Shown piece by piece: positions 1 to 10,992 of a stretch of 64,000 nt of DNA. The position numbers were made by a program, and so were the translations under genes. Under the pieces are notes generated by a model that had not been told where the DNA came from, ran no database searches, and saw only the letters and a list, made by a program, of their open reading frames with translations. Source of the DNA: Ascarosepion bandense (lineage: Eukaryota; Mollusca; Cephalopoda; Sepiida; Sepiidae); the NCBI GenBank assembly GCA_037127315.1, contig JBBBDQ010001294.1, positions 512,001 to 576,000 of the forward strand, in the 5' to 3' direction. Position 1 is the stretch's first letter; each line of letters opens with the position of its first letter.

Positions 1-62
1 CTGCCATCAGCACTATCATCTGCATATCTTATAGTGTTCTGATTGCGACTGCCAATGACAAA
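1..62 (-). pseudogene. RTE-like LINE reverse transcriptase fragment, cut by the window edge
   Basis: Read on the minus strand, the first 60 bases give IGSRNQNTIRYADD, matching the segment around the YADD catalytic box of RTE/BovB-like reverse transcriptases (the same segment precedes the catalytic box at 30.75 kb and 39.8 kb). The C-terminal side lies beyond the window. No long ORF is kept, so it is a relic. Bases 63-360 may be older LINE sequence but I cannot support that. Confidence 0.5.
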
Positions 63-360
63 TTCAAACTTCTAGCACTCTCAGAATAGGTTCAATAGAT
101 CTGGTTTGAACACACATCCTTGTCTTACACCCCTTTCTATCTTTGTATATCTGCTGAACTCATTTAGCTTTCTATATTAAGGGCAATGAATTTGTGTTCA
201 CTAGATGATTGTGAAAATCCGGTAATAATTGCTTCTACATCTAATTCATCTAACAATTCCTTTTCAATGGACAGCAACATGCTAGATTCCAAATTCTCTT
301 CAGGCAGCAAATTTCTTAACCTTAACTTTATGATCTTCATCTTTGAAAATGTCATCTCAT

Positions 361-2530
361 ATTAGACTCATATATAACTTTATAAAGTTCTTACTCTTTT
401 ACAGATTTTTTTAAAATGTCATAAAGACTGGGTGCCTTTCTCACATTTTAATTTGATATAAGGGGATCACTTGCCATTAGGCAAGCTGACACCCTGGCCA
501 GTTCACCACTGATTTTTACTATTATTTTCATTGTAGCAAAAAAAAAAAAAAAAAACAGTTCCTTCCTATTAATTTCAAAATAGAAAATTTTCATTTTGAA
601 GAGGAGACTTTACAGTAAAATCTGTGTGGAAATCGTTTCACATTCACTGCCATATGAGAGAATTGATCTTAGATAACAGTTCCAGGTGTTTTTACATGGT
701 GTTGTAGTGAACAAAACAAGATCTAGATTTAAAATCCAAATGCTAATCACTGACTAATTGATCTTGTTAGAAATGAAAAAAACTCAAATTTACAAACTTT
801 GCTTAGCACACATGCAAAAGCCAATCCAAAACAAAACTCGTGAAACTTCACACCTCGATGCAAAATGTTTTTCGGCCAATAAAAAACTAGGAAACATCTA
901 AAAAACAAAATTCAATGAGTCAGTGCTTAGCATTTGAATTTTAAATCTAACTCTTGTTTTATTCACTAGAGTCTAATAGTTAACAAACTTCTCTCACTAG
1001 ATCATTTAAGACTCATTAGTGAGTTTGAAATATTCACAGCTTTGTGCCACACGTGATTTATTCTCAGTAAAATCTTGGTAAAAGTTCTGCACTATATTTC
1101 TAATAACATTTTTCCTTTTTTTTTATACCTTGTTTAGCTTCTGGAAAGCATTTTCTTTTATTCTAATAGTAGATTAATTCAAAATAAGTGTTATTTGTGC
1201 TTAATGATTACTTTCTTGCTCAGTATTTGAGATAGCATTTTTTTTTAAATTTTTAATCTCTTTGTGGTAACTTGAAGCATTATCTCAAATGATTTAAGTT
1301 CACCACCAAGGCATTAACTTACATTGTAGAAATAATTAAATGTATGATAATAACTTAGTACTTCATTATTTCATTACGCCTGGCTTTTTGAAAAAAATAG
1401 GAGTGATGAAATGTGGGCATTGGTTAAAAGTTAAATAAAAATATTAAAAAGACACCAAAAGATTCCTTGAACTTTCAAGTTTTAAAACTGATTATCTCCC
1501 TTTAGCATTTCTTCTGCTAAAAGGTTTTTTTTCCCCAGGAGTCAGCAATTTTCTGTAGTTATTTTACTTTTCATTTTTTTTTTTTTATTATTTATTTATT
1601 TTTAGAAGTATTTGATCTCTTTAGATGAGCGTATGTGTGCGTCTGGACAATGTGTGTGCGTGTATGAGAGAGTGAGAGTTCAATTTGTTTCTCATACGAG
1701 GAGTAAAAAACGCCTTGGGTATATATATTCAACTTAATGGTTTGTTTCTCAAAGGACCAGACTGGTGGAGTAAACCATTTCAGTGAACCACGTGTGAGAT
1801 ACAGCGTCTTGAAAAGTTGTTTCCCTTAGACATTCTTTTTTCATGACTTTTGAATTTAATAAAATGGTGCGCCGAGTTGTCTGCTCTTAGGACATGAACT
1901 GTCGGAAGAAATTGAATGCGGGTGTGCGTTTGTGTCCGTGTGTTCATTTATGCTTACTACTCTAAACGTTCCTGCCACAGACGATGGCAAAAAAGTAACG
2001 ACTTTTATGAAGCAATTTACTTATTTTTTTCTTCAAACTTAGACTGAAACTCTGTCTGAAATACTTTTATATCTCCAGTACTAGTAAAAGATTTTCTTTA
2101 AAAAAATTTTTTAAGTTTTAAAATATTTTATTTTTATTTTTACTGCAGTTTCATTGTCTAGGTTCTTTGGTTAGTTCCAAAATTCTGGCAGACGATAGTA
2201 AGTCATTCAATCTTCAACAGAGAGTGGAGTTACTTAAAAAAAAAATTAAAATTTTTCCCTAAGTAAGGTAATAAGCCACTAAGACAAAGGGGTTACTGAG
2301 TGTGACATAATATGAAAATAAAAATATTATTAATAAGAGAAAACAACAAAAGAACAGAAATTAAAACAGAAGATAACGATTTATACAAATTTCATCTAAA
2401 TTTTTAAAGATCAAACTTGACCAGGAAGCCAAGGATTGCAAAAACTGTTAGTATAGAACTTACGTTTACATCTAACATTTTCAATTGTAAAATTAAAAGA
2501 CCTTTTCACCATTCTAGCACTACGCTTAAA
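361..2530. other. No recognisable gene or repeat
   Basis: AT-rich sequence with short homopolymers (poly-A near 540, poly-T near 1575) and a loose TG-rich stretch near 1630-1660. No ORF here has family character, and I see no RNA gene or terminal repeat. Confidence 0.5.
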
Positions 2531-2992
2531 TTAAAAAATTCTAAGTACTATAGAGCAAAGTTTATCAGAAACCATTACCTCAAAGACATTTATAGAAAAG
2601 GCATAAGGAAGTGACATTACAGTGGTCAAAAATTGACTAAAGCTGAGATGCCAGGTCAAGACTAATAACATTGCAGATTGTTCTTTGTATTTTATCAAAA
2701 ATCTCTCAAACATATAGCAGAAGAAGCTGACCAGGTGTGGCAGCAATATTCTAAGTATGGACAAATGATAGATTATTAATGTGTAAGACAGAAAAATTGT
2801 CTAGTAGTGAACTTCCAAGCAGCAGACATACCACTGGATTCAATATAATCTTTCCATTTCATGTCAGCAGAGAATGTTAGCCTAAGAAGGTACAACAAGT
2901 CACTCTCCTGGAGGTTAGTGACCCAGATAAATACCAGAAACCAGTTTTGTTTTGGAGGCATTAACAATCCATTCTTTGCCCCAGTTAACAAT
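2531..2992 (-). pseudogene. J (jockey-like) LINE RT C-terminal fragment
   Basis: On the minus strand, residues such as NLQESDLLYLLRLTFSADMK and WKDYIESS correspond to the region after the RT catalytic core in jockey-like non-LTR retrotransposons (a conserved 'LGLTFS-DMKW' type segment). It is followed by an out-of-frame relic of the C-terminal segment. Frames change and stops intervene, so this is a dead 5'-truncated copy. A second copy follows at 3060-3550 in the same orientation. Confidence 0.6.
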
Positions 2993-3059
2993 AGATTTTA
3001 AGTTATTTGACCTTATTGAACTGATCAGATTCCATCACCTAGAGTATTTAAATTCCTAA

Positions 3060-3550
3060 AGTCAAGGTAGCAAAGAAGAAATCTCATCAGAACAATTACA
3101 ATGAAATTATTTATAGAAAAGGCACAAGGAAGTGAGAAAGGGATTCAAGCTGAGATGCCAGGTAGGGACCAATAATATTGTAGGTTCTGCTTTGTATTTT
3201 ATTAAGAATCTCTAAATTTATAAAAGAAACACCAGCCAAGATATGGCAAGAATATTCAATGCATGGGTAAACAGTAAACTTATGAATATGTAAGATAGAT
3301 TCTGTAAAAAAAAATAAATTGTCTAGCACAGCACAATTAACAAACATTTCCTAGCAGCAGATCTAGCAATTGATCCTTTATTAATCTTTCCCTTCATGTC
3401 AGCAGAGAACGTTAGTTGAAGTAGGCAAAAATTGTTAGCATCAGCCATGCTGATGAAGGCGAAAAGGTTTCTCTTAGATGATTAAAAGAGAGCAGTTTTA
3501 TTCTGGAGACATTGAAATACAGCAAGCTATTGTGCTTATTGTAAATATTA
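3060..3550 (-). pseudogene. J LINE C-terminal fragment, second copy
   Basis: Minus-strand translation contains CIEYSCHILAG and LEILNKIQSRTYNIIGPYLA, matching the 'R--LEYC-HIW-GA ... LLDKIQKR----I' block of jockey-like LINE C-termini. The adjacent DNA (3400-3550) holds the preceding 'W---FN--KT' region in broken frames. The copy resembles the one at 2531-2992, and shared words such as TTTATAGAAAAGGCA occur in both. Confidence 0.6.
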
Positions 3551-3612
3551 AATTTAATCTATTAGTTTGCCATTAAAACTAAAATAAAAACATCAAGAAT
3601 GTGTTATCATTT

Positions 3613-3922
3613 TGTTATAGAGTGGCTGACACCTCTGCAGCACTCTTAATGGTGGAATGGCCCATGGTTTAAAATGGTCACTTTAAGTAAAGAATAGTAG
3701 CATTCAAGGCAAAATATTTCAGTGTCATTCGAGTAATATTAGAAGTGATTACTTCAACAACTATTGCAATCTAACCCCTCCTCTCAGTGTTGTAAGTTCT
3801 GTCTTGTCTGTTATTGTAACTATTTTATTGTTCTGTGTATATCTGTTTAGAACCGGATATTGTGCTGAATAATACCGCAGAACACTTTCTCTAAGTATCG
3901 TATTCACCTCGGATATACAACA
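3613..3922 (+). mobile_element. Solo LTR, family F, with 5 bp target duplication
   Basis: A 310 bp unit begins TGTTATA and ends TATACAACA, so the ends are inverted TG...CA as in LTRs. It is flanked on both sides by CATTT (3608-3612 and 3923-3927), a perfect 5 bp duplication. A second, diverged, reverse-oriented copy lies at 14453-14749. No internal region, PBS or polypurine tract adjoins either copy, which fits a solo LTR left by recombination. The parent superfamily is not shown. Confidence 0.7.
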
Positions 3923-3927
3923 CATTT

Positions 3928-4535
3928 CTAAAATGTATTTTAAGTCTTTCTTTTGTTAGGTACCTACATATAATGCCCAAGTGTCCAAATTTTGTGTCCA
4001 AATATATGAGAGTGTATGTTCAACTGACAATGTAAAACTTTAGCCTAATTTTATTAAAGTTCTTATTCAGATGTGAGTTTAAAGTATGAAAACCTTAAAA
4101 GAAAAAAAAATGTATTTTCTTTTCCTACTTGAAAAGAATAATTCAGGAGTTAAGGTTTAGGATCTGAGTTTGGAGTCAGGTATCTTTTTTAGGTTACAGT
4201 TTGAATCATAATTTATATTAGCAGTTATAATTCAATCTGTCTAGCAATACCTTCCCCTTACCATTTTATAGGCAGAAGCACACAAATACATGCTGGTTCT
4301 TAATTTCATCTGACTCAGTCCTGGTCTGTCTTTTCTTGAAGTCAGAACACTATGTCTGAAATTATTTTTGTGTGTCAACCTCAATTCTTGAATTGTAAAC
4401 ATTTTGCCTTATTACTGTTGTTTTGCTATATTACTGTTACTGGAATGTGTGTTGTGCGGCAGACATCAGCTTAGAATGTGAAATTGTTATTTGCCTTGTA
4501 TATATCGTTTACTTACTCTCTATTATTTTCAGCAA
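3928..4535. other. No recognisable gene
   Basis: AT-rich interval between the solo LTR and a SINE. No coding pattern, RNA gene or clear repeat is seen. Confidence 0.5.
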
Positions 4536-5462
4536 TCGCGTCTTGAGACATGACTGACTGGGCAGAATATTTTTCCGCAGTAGGTTGCCATTGCTTTCTG
4601 CAGTACACTGGTTGCCAACCAAGGCTACAGAACCCAATTTGTCTTGTCATTTAACCCATGGAGTAGATAGACTAATCTATCGCCCGGTTCACACTCCACC
4701 CACGTCTATTGAACAGGTGAAGAGGCTCATCCCTTGTTTCCTGTTTAGGATGTGGTTCCCGGCTTTCTCTTTTCCAATCTTTTCACTCTTTTATTTATTG
4801 TTTTTTCTTCAATTGGAGTAGATAGACTAATCTATCGCCCGGTTCACTCCACCCACATCTATTGAACAGGTGAAGAGGCTCATCCCTTGTTTCCTGTTTA
4901 GGATGTGGTTCCCGGCTTTCTCTTTTCCAATCTTTTCACTCTTTTATTTATTGTTTTTTCTTCAATTGGAGTAGATAGACTAATCTATCGCCCGGTTCAC
5001 ACTCCACCCACGTCTATTGAACAGGTGAAGAGGCTCATCCCTTGTTTCCTGTTTAGGATGTGGTTCCCGGCTTTCTCTTTTCCAATCTTTTCACTCTTTT
5101 ATTTATTGTTTTTTCTTCAATTGGAGTAGATAGACTAATCTATCGCCCAGTTCACACTCCACCCACGTCTATTGAACAGGTGAAGAGGCTCATCCCTTGT
5201 TTCCTGTTTAGGATGTGGTTTCCAGTTTTCTATTTTCCAGTCTTTTCACTCTTACGTAGCCCCCTGCGCATCAGTGGCGTTTTCGCCTTGCTTGGGGTGA
5301 TATGATTAAAAAAAAAAAAAAAAAAAAAAATAACTGGAGGAAGAAGAGATAGATTAATACCTTTCCCGCGATATTTGTGTGTAAGTGAGTGCGAGGAATT
5401 CAACTAGAATTCAAACTCCGCTCTCCAAGCCATTATCTACTGCACCACCACGCATATCCACA
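4536..5462 (-). repeat. S1 tRNA-SINE (antisense), split by an inserted tandem array
   Basis: The outer parts 4536-4660 and 5330-5462 join into one S1 SINE: tail side with ATGACTGACTGGGCAG, middle with GGTTGCCAACCAAGGCTA, and the antisense tRNA-like head ending near the ACGCATATCC motif. The intact alignment partner is the copy at 30118-30425. The break falls between 'TTAACCCAT' and 'AACTGGAGG', where S1 copies elsewhere are continuous, so the 4661-5329 array inserted into this SINE. Confidence 0.75.
4661..5329 (+). repeat. Four-unit ~155 bp tandem array with a LINE-type 3' tail
   Basis: Units start at 4661, 4816, 4969 and 5124 (spacings 155, 153, 155) and are nearly identical. Each begins GAGTAGATAGACTAATCTAT, which can fold as GATAGA/TCTATC. 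The first three end in a TTTATTTATTG stretch. The last instead runs into TACGTAGCCCCCTGC and a GGGGTGATATGATT + poly-A tail, the 3' end of the J LINE. A single unit with the same tail lies at 49782-49958. It looks like a SINE-like unit carrying a J tail, multiplied in tandem. The in-frame reading seen through it is probably incidental. Confidence 0.8.
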
Positions 5463-5509
5463 ATATTATCATCTACAGTTTTCCCAATATTGTAGAAAAT
5501 ATTAATTCC

Positions 5510-5642
5510 ATAATAAGATCTGACAATGTGTAATGATTCTGAGGCAGATAATTTTATTACTTGATGACAAGAAATCAATCCAACTTTAAGTCAAGTAGTT
5601 ACTTTTATTAATATTTACTGCAAATATATCTTGAAAACTTGG
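5510..5642 (+). repeat. Left member of a ~135 bp direct repeat
   Basis: This block (ATAATAAGATCTGACA ... AAATATATCTTGAAAA) recurs in the same orientation at 6279-6420. The pair brackets an S2 SINE and a D repeat. The two copies have diverged and contain small indels. I cannot tell whether they are LTR-like ends or an old tandem duplication. Confidence 0.55.
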
Positions 5643-5644
5643 TC

Positions 5645-5775
5645 ACTGATGTGGTATAATTGTTAGCAAGCTTGTCTCGCTAGGATCATTACAATTGTGT
5701 AGCAAGTTTGATCCTCATGGGTGGCCAATGTTTTTTGCCTTGTGCCACATCTAAGCTATGTTTAGAAAAATCTTG
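5645..5775 (+). repeat. S2 tRNA-like SINE
   Basis: The segment has a tRNA-like head (TGTTAGCAAGCTTGTCTCGC as the A-box region, AAGTTTGATCCTC as the B box) followed by a conserved GCCTTGTGCCACATCTAAGCT body. Related copies are at 8437-8576 (antisense) and 36338-36480 (sense). Confidence 0.6.
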
Positions 5776-5827
5776 AAAACTTAATGTCAGTATTATTGTT
5801 AAAACACTGACTTGCATAGTAAATTTG

Positions 5828-6282
5828 AATATGAGTTTTGTTGAACGGCATATCAACCTCTGTGGGTTATTAATACCAAAAATGATAAGTACTAAGGTTT
5901 TTAAGGTATTTTTTTTTAATGTTTAGTTATAGTGAGATGGTTAATTTAGTCAGATTTTGATAATTTTTTTATTTTATAAAACTGAAGATGTTTTCTAGTT
6001 TTGTATTCAAAAATGTATTGCTGGTAATAATTTTTTCCTTCAAAAATGTGTATTTTTCTAAAAAAAAGTATTTTTATGTATATATTTCTATAAAAGTCTT
6101 TTTTATACATTCATAGTGTTTTGAGCTCATTTTGGGGGTTAACTATTTACCCATAGCTGGGACCCTAACAGGTGTTACCACTCTGGGTCAGGGATGACCT
6201 CGGAACAACAGCAATTAAGCAGTGGTTTTATGCTCCTTACAACATCCTAATCAGAGGCCTTGCTGCTGGATGCAGTTTGCAT
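5828..6282 (+). repeat. D dispersed repeat
   Basis: This is an unclassified ~450-500 bp repeat, recognised by the words CATATCAACCTCTGTGGG near the left end, a T-rich middle with TGCTGGTAATAATTTTTTCC, and the right-hand block GGGTTAACTATTTACCCATAGC followed by CTCTGGGTCAGGG. Other copies are at 23035-23930 (-), 32515-33025 (+), 48030-48470 (-) and 57895-58600 (+, split by a SINE). No ORF is conserved among copies, so it is probably non-autonomous. Confidence 0.7.
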
Positions 6283-6420
6283 AATAAGATCTGACATCAT
6301 GTAATAATTCTTGTGGGATCAGTTTATTACTTAATCACAATAAGTTTATGTCCATTAGCAACTTCTACTAGTATTAGCAACTTCTACTAGTATTTATAGT
6401 AAATATATCTTGAAAAGTTT
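6279..6420 (+). repeat. Right member of the ~135 bp direct repeat
   Basis: Same orientation as 5510-5642. It contains a further 20 bp direct duplication of TAGCAACTTCTACTAGTATT at about 6356-6395. Confidence 0.5.
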
Positions 6421-6671
6421 CAGTTGGTTGAGACCAGTTTTCTTGTGTAAATTGATTTGTATCATTCTTGGTAACAAAAAAGCTCAATGAAACTTCTGAA
6501 AAATTCCAAACAACAAAATATTGCAAGAGAAAAAAAATGAATAGGAGAAAAAAAATCACAATGGACACTCATTATTTTCTTTTTTAATTTTCTCACCCAG
6601 AAAATACAAGCTAATCTCCCATTTCTTATCTTAAAACAGGATCTTATATTTATTTTCATTTTATATGACAG

Positions 6672-6760
6672 TAAAAGTCAAAAACAAATTAAAAGTAAAA
6701 AAAACACAAAAGTAAGAGTGAAAGTAAAAAAGTAAAAGTAAAAGTGAAAGTAAAAAAAAC
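6672..6760 (+). repeat. Degenerate (GTAAAA)n purine-rich microsatellite
   Basis: GTAAAA and GTGAAA hexamers repeat with small variations. It is simple sequence and no gene call is justified. Confidence 0.7.
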
Positions 6761-7061
6761 ATTTTTTTCATAAAAGAATTATGTTTAGCCAGTATTCATG
6801 ATATACTATGATAAATGATTTCAAATAATTTTTTTAAACAACTTTAAAACCTAGATAATTATCCTCTGATGTAGTTATCATACAGAATTACTGGCAAAAA
6901 AAATATCTATTTCTCATATATAAAAATACTGACGTTGTTCATTTTTTAATGTTTAAGATAAAGTAAAGGATTCTGAAGGTTGATTTTCAAATAATCAGAC
7001 CCCACCTCTACTTGACAGTCTTCTTAGCACTAATTTGATACTGTGTCAAACTACACCAAGT

Positions 7062-7480
7062 TTAGTTGGTATTTTTCTATGTGCAATGTCCCTTCAGGAC
7101 ATTTGCAATCATTGCACTCTACAATTTCCTATTCTCTGTAGCTCTTAGTAAATTTTGTTTTTTGTTATCTCTTCTAAACCAAGTTCCATCATACATTTAC
7201 ACAAGTCTGCTACATAAATTATGTGTTGTTTTCCTCTGTCTTTCTTGCTTTCAATCTGTTCTGTGAGCATCAAAATTTCCATACCCTCTTTCCTCATAAT
7301 GAGTCTTAGAATTTCAACTCACTTATAAGTATCGCTTTTGTTTCCATTTTCTCTAAAACTTTGTTGTTGCTCACATGTTCAGTTCATGGTATCCTCAGCA
7401 TCCTTCTGTAGAGTAATGTCTGTGTTGCTTCAAGTTTCTTCTTCATCTGTGAGGAGACAGTCTAACATTCATTGCCATAA
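7062..7480 (-). pseudogene. RTE-like LINE C-terminal fragment
   Basis: On the minus strand this reads through the diagnostic RTE end: the segment before 'RMLRIPWTEHVSN', the 'RKRQLKFLGHVMRKEGLENL' block in decayed form, and the terminal CCTGAAGGGACATTGCACAT-like end near 7085 (CTGAAGGGACA on the minus strand). Several frameshifts and stops are present. Seven other RTE pieces in this window share these landmarks. Confidence 0.65.
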
Positions 7481-7519
7481 ATACTAAGTACAATTTTTAT
7501 CCTCATCTGATGTGGTCAC

Positions 7520-7610
7520 TTTCACACTAATGCCCTGAGTAAAGGCATGAATCCATTTATCCAGTCTCAACTATGGCTTAAAGAGCAAAGTAGATTGGGT
7601 GCTGCAACAT
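7520..7610 (+). repeat. Possible S1 SINE remnant
   Basis: AAAGGCATGAATCCATTTAT followed by a CAACTATGG-GTTAAA-like block and AGATTGGG resembles the middle of S1 (AAAGGTATTAATCCATCTCT ... AGATTGGG). It is heavily diverged and lacks both ends. Confidence 0.35.
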
Positions 7611-8129
7611 TAGGAAAGCAACCAATATAGGAGAATGACAACTATGAATGCAAAACTTTGAAGAAGGCAGTAGATACTACTCCAGTATCTTTCTCAAGAA
7701 CTTACAGCACTTCACAGAGAGAGGCAATGATTGCTTACATTTTAAATATCCTCATGATAGTTGTTTTATTCTCCCTATTACAAATATAATTTTATGAACC
7801 AGAAATGAAAAATGAGTTTAAAGGAAGGAAATTTCTGAATTCACAATAATGGTAATATTAACCGTTTCTTTATAAGGAAACATCCATTGACCAAGCAGCC
7901 AGTGTAATCATCATCTTATATTTCTGAAATCTTTAATTAAAATTAGTATCATGGGGGGAGGTTTCCTTCCTAACCTTTTGTTTGAAGTAGTGTGGAAGGT
8001 GAACATTTTGATTTTGGCATAATTTTCTCTTATAGTTACAAGTAATATCCATTTGCTGTTGTTAAAGGTTCTCAAGTGATATGCTTTCTCTTTGATAATA
8101 TTCTTTGTTATTTTGTAGTGCTAGTCCAC

Positions 8130-8390
8130 AAGGTTTACTTTTTTTAAAAATCATTTCACCCCCAAGCAAGGCATTCCACTGCCACTATTGCGCAGGGGGC
8201 TACATAGGGGAAGGTGAAGAGAAAGAGAGGTTAGATATAGGAAATGTTAGAAGGAGGGTGATAGACGGGTAAGGATACTGAGGCTGAGGGTTGGGCAGAT
8301 GGGAAGAGTGTTTGAAAGAATGGATGCGAGTTAGTGTGTTAGGAGGTGTCTGTTGACCTTACATTTAAGACATGAAGCCATTTTTAAACA
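8130..8390 (-). repeat. J LINE 3' tail (antisense)
   Basis: It starts with poly-T and ATCATTTCACCCCCAAGCAA, the reverse complement of the J 3' end (GGGGTGAAATGAT + poly-A), and continues with GCAGGGGGCTACATAG and AGGAGGTGTCTGTTGACC. The last matches the reverse of the end of the J ORF, as in the better preserved copy at 62030-62345. Confidence 0.7.
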
Positions 8391-8436
8391 ATGTGAAAGT
8401 AATTGTATACAGCTGACAGTTTAGATATTTCTGGAC

Positions 8437-8576
8437 AAATTTGGCATCATCGTGATTTTCTAAGCAAAGCTTAGATATGGCACAAGGCTGAAAGTATTGT
8501 GCACACAGTGAGAATCAAACTCACTACTCAGTCACAATCATTCTGGTGGGACAAGATTGCTAACATTGCATCATAT
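8437..8576 (-). repeat. S2 SINE (antisense)
   Basis: Reverse-complement match to the S2 copy at 5645-5775: AAGCTTAGATATGGCACAAGG, then the antisense B box GAGAATCAAACTC, then an antisense A-box region. Confidence 0.55.
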
Positions 8577-8972
8577 TGAGGTTCCTGATAAGTTTGGCAC
8601 CATGCATGTCATTCATACAAAAATCACAATCCGACAAGGCAATTTGGGAACAATCCACTCCCTTTCCCAAGAAGACATGGAAATACACGGATAATAAAAA
8701 GAAGTTATGGAAAGCAGTGACCACCTAAAAGAAAAGAGAGATATACTTAATATCCAAATAAAAGATACCATCATTATAACGGTTTGATTCTTCTATGAAT
8801 AGGGTCTTTATAAGTTCATCTTCTGATCTTATTTTGGTGACAATGAATCGGGATTTATTTTTCAGAACCGAAATGACCAGGTAAGTATTGTTATATGAAG
8901 TTCTGCTTAAAAGATTATGACCCCTCCCACCACCACCACTACTCATGCTTATTGTTATTGTATGTAATTTAA

Positions 8973-9290
8973 TGGATGTTCGTTGTGGTGCAGTGGATAT
9001 CAGCTTGGAACGAGAAATCAGTGAGCCGAGTTTAAATTTCAGTTGAATTCTTTGCATTTACTTAGGACAAATACCCTTGGGAAAGGTATTAATCCATCTC
9101 TTCCCTCCAGTTATGGGTTAAATAACAAGACAGATTGGGTTGGCTGACAACCAGTCTACCACAGAAAGTAATGGCAACCTACTGTGGAATAATCTTCTGC
9201 CCTATCAGTCATATCAAGATATGATCGTCCAAGTCTATCAAGATATGATCGTCCAAGTGTGTATCATGTATGGCACTTAACTGACTGATA
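8973..9290 (+). repeat. S1 tRNA-SINE, full length, with target duplication
   Basis: The tRNA-like head has GTTGTGGTGCAGTGGATATC (A box) and a B box GAGTTTAAATTTC, followed by the S1 body and an ACTGACTG tail. The flanks TAATTTAA (8965-8972 and 9291-9298) form an 8 bp target duplication. A local 24 bp duplication (TATCAAGATATGATCGTCCA) occurs near 9225-9260, so it is slightly longer than other copies. Confidence 0.8.
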
Positions 9291-9555
9291 TAATTTAAAA
9301 CAAGTTTATTAAATGTGCATCCTTACGTTAATTTAACATCAAAAACAGGTTATATTTCAGTTAGTTTCATTTCAATATTTTAATTAATGTGGTGAAGTGA
9401 AGCCTGGGGGTCATTGCAAAAACCAGGCTGCTTCAAATCTTGTAGCCTGACACTAAAGAATTACAAAGAACTGTACCAAATAATAGAAACCACATCATTT
9501 GAGAAATTTCAACAACAATAATGACTAAAATGGGTAGCACATGTAACATGAAAAG

Positions 9556-9900
9556 AAAATAGTGAAATAATCAAGATGGTGACATTCCACTTTATTTCAA
9601 ACAAAAGTTTAGGAAGGAATCTCTTAATACTGGAATGAGCAATAACTGCTCCTGAAAAATTGTTTTAAAAGAAAGATTTTGTAAATTTTAAGTACAGGGT
9701 GACTGAAAAGCAACTCCCTTGAAGACCAAATAATGACATAATCAAGATGGTAACATTCCACACTACTTCAAACAAAAGTTAGGAAGGAAATCCTCATCAA
9801 TACTGAAAAAAGCAATAAGAACTTCTGAACTTAAGAAACAAATTTTCATGAAAAATTGTTTTAAATTTTACAAATTTCAACTAAAATTATTACAAGCTGT
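9556..9900 (+). repeat. ~170 bp imperfect tandem duplication
   Basis: ATAATCAAGATGGTGACATT near 9568 is echoed by ATAATCAAGATGGTAACATT near 9738. Downstream words (CAAACAAAAGTT-AGGAAGGAA, GAAAAATTGTTTTAAA) repeat in order. There is no coding content. Similar 'TATTAAATGTGC' words at 9302 and 10069 hint that the repeat is part of a longer old duplication. Confidence 0.65.
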
Positions 9901-10309
9901 TCAGACAATAAATGCTGAATGTTCCTTATAAAGAAATGGTTCCACTTACCATTCCTTTGGTTTACATACTGTTAATACGGTATAAGTAAATTTACATTGC
10001 TGCTTCAGAGTTTGTAAACCCCATCCCACTCCAGATACTGTTATTGTTATAAAATTTGGATAAGCCTATTAAATGTGCCTCCAAACAATTTGTAGATGTT
10101 CTAAATAAAGAACACAAACAAAAACAAGGATATATTTTAATTATTCAAAAAATGTGATTTCTTTATTTACCCAGAAGTTACTAATTTTTTTTTTTTTTAC
10201 TAATGTTCACTCAATACAAGTCCGAAGAGCCACTCAAGGTAGGAATCTAAGAGGTGGAGGTAAGAAATGTATGATTATGAGGATATGTAAGAAAGATAAT
10301 ACACCAATA

Positions 10310-10440
10310 TCTGCAAGAAAAGTTGGCTCACTGTATCATGCCAGAAGCTTTTCATGTCAGAATCCATCTTGCACATTTACAAATCCATGCATTGAATACT
10401 GCTGCTATATCTGGTCAGGTGCTCTGAATCCATCATAAAA
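10310..10440 (+). pseudogene. J LINE C-terminal fragment
   Basis: A short plus-strand reading ARKVGSLYHARSFS ... CIEYCCYIWSGALNPS matches the jockey-like C-terminal motif 'K-GSL-RAR-F ... R---EYC-HIWSGA'. It ends abruptly at a stop. The reading upstream to the ATG at 10154 is unrelated low-complexity sequence. Confidence 0.6.
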
Positions 10441-10526
10441 ATTCAGCATGTGGAATTAGTAAATACCAAACACTTCAAGTACCTCAGTATTATAACAAAT
10501 TTAGAATAGAGATAAAGAAACTGAAC

Positions 10527-10570
10527 ATTTGATAATTTGTAATTTTTCCTGTAATTACAAATTATCAAAT
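10527..10570. other. Perfect 18 bp hairpin
   Basis: ATTTGATAATTTGTAATT at 10527-10544 is exactly complementary in reverse to 10553-10570, with an 8 nt loop. It lies directly before an S1 SINE, but I see no element boundary tied to it. Confidence 0.8.
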
Positions 10571-10672
10571 TTCCAAAACTAAACTTGCTGAATAAACGTC
10601 TAAGTAACTTCTATCTGTCATCATCGTCTAAAATATACCCTAAAGTATAGTTAATTTTTTTTAATATAACTA

Positions 10673-10983
10673 TCAGTCAGGTGCCACACGTGATACACAC
10701 TTGGGCGATCATGTCTCAAAAGAGACATGCCTGACTGGCCAGAAGATTATCGCACAATAGGTTGCCATTACTTTATGCAGTAGACTGGTTGCCAACCAAG
10801 GCTATAGGACCTAATCTCTCCTTTTATTTAACCCATAACTGGAGGGATATATGAATTAATATCTTTACCAAGGGTATTTACGCATAAGTGAATGTGAGGA
10901 ATTCAACTGAAATTTGAACTCGGATCTCCAATTTCTCGTTCTGAGCTGATATCCACTGCACCATAACACACATCCGTTGCACC
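10673..10983 (-). repeat. S1 tRNA-SINE (antisense), full length, with target duplication
   Basis: The orientation is reversed: tail CAGTCAGG at the left, tRNA-like head at the right with antisense B box GAAATTTGAACTC and antisense A box. ATATAACTA occurs on both sides (10664-10672 and 10984-10992), a perfect 9 bp target duplication that fixes the ends. Confidence 0.85.
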
Positions 10984-10992
10984 ATATAACTA

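Noticed and set aside
4585..5305. Repeated protein RPVHTPPTSIEQVKRLIP
   Set aside because: It is the translation of the ~155 bp tandem array. The same DNA occurs at 49.8 kb out of any gene context.
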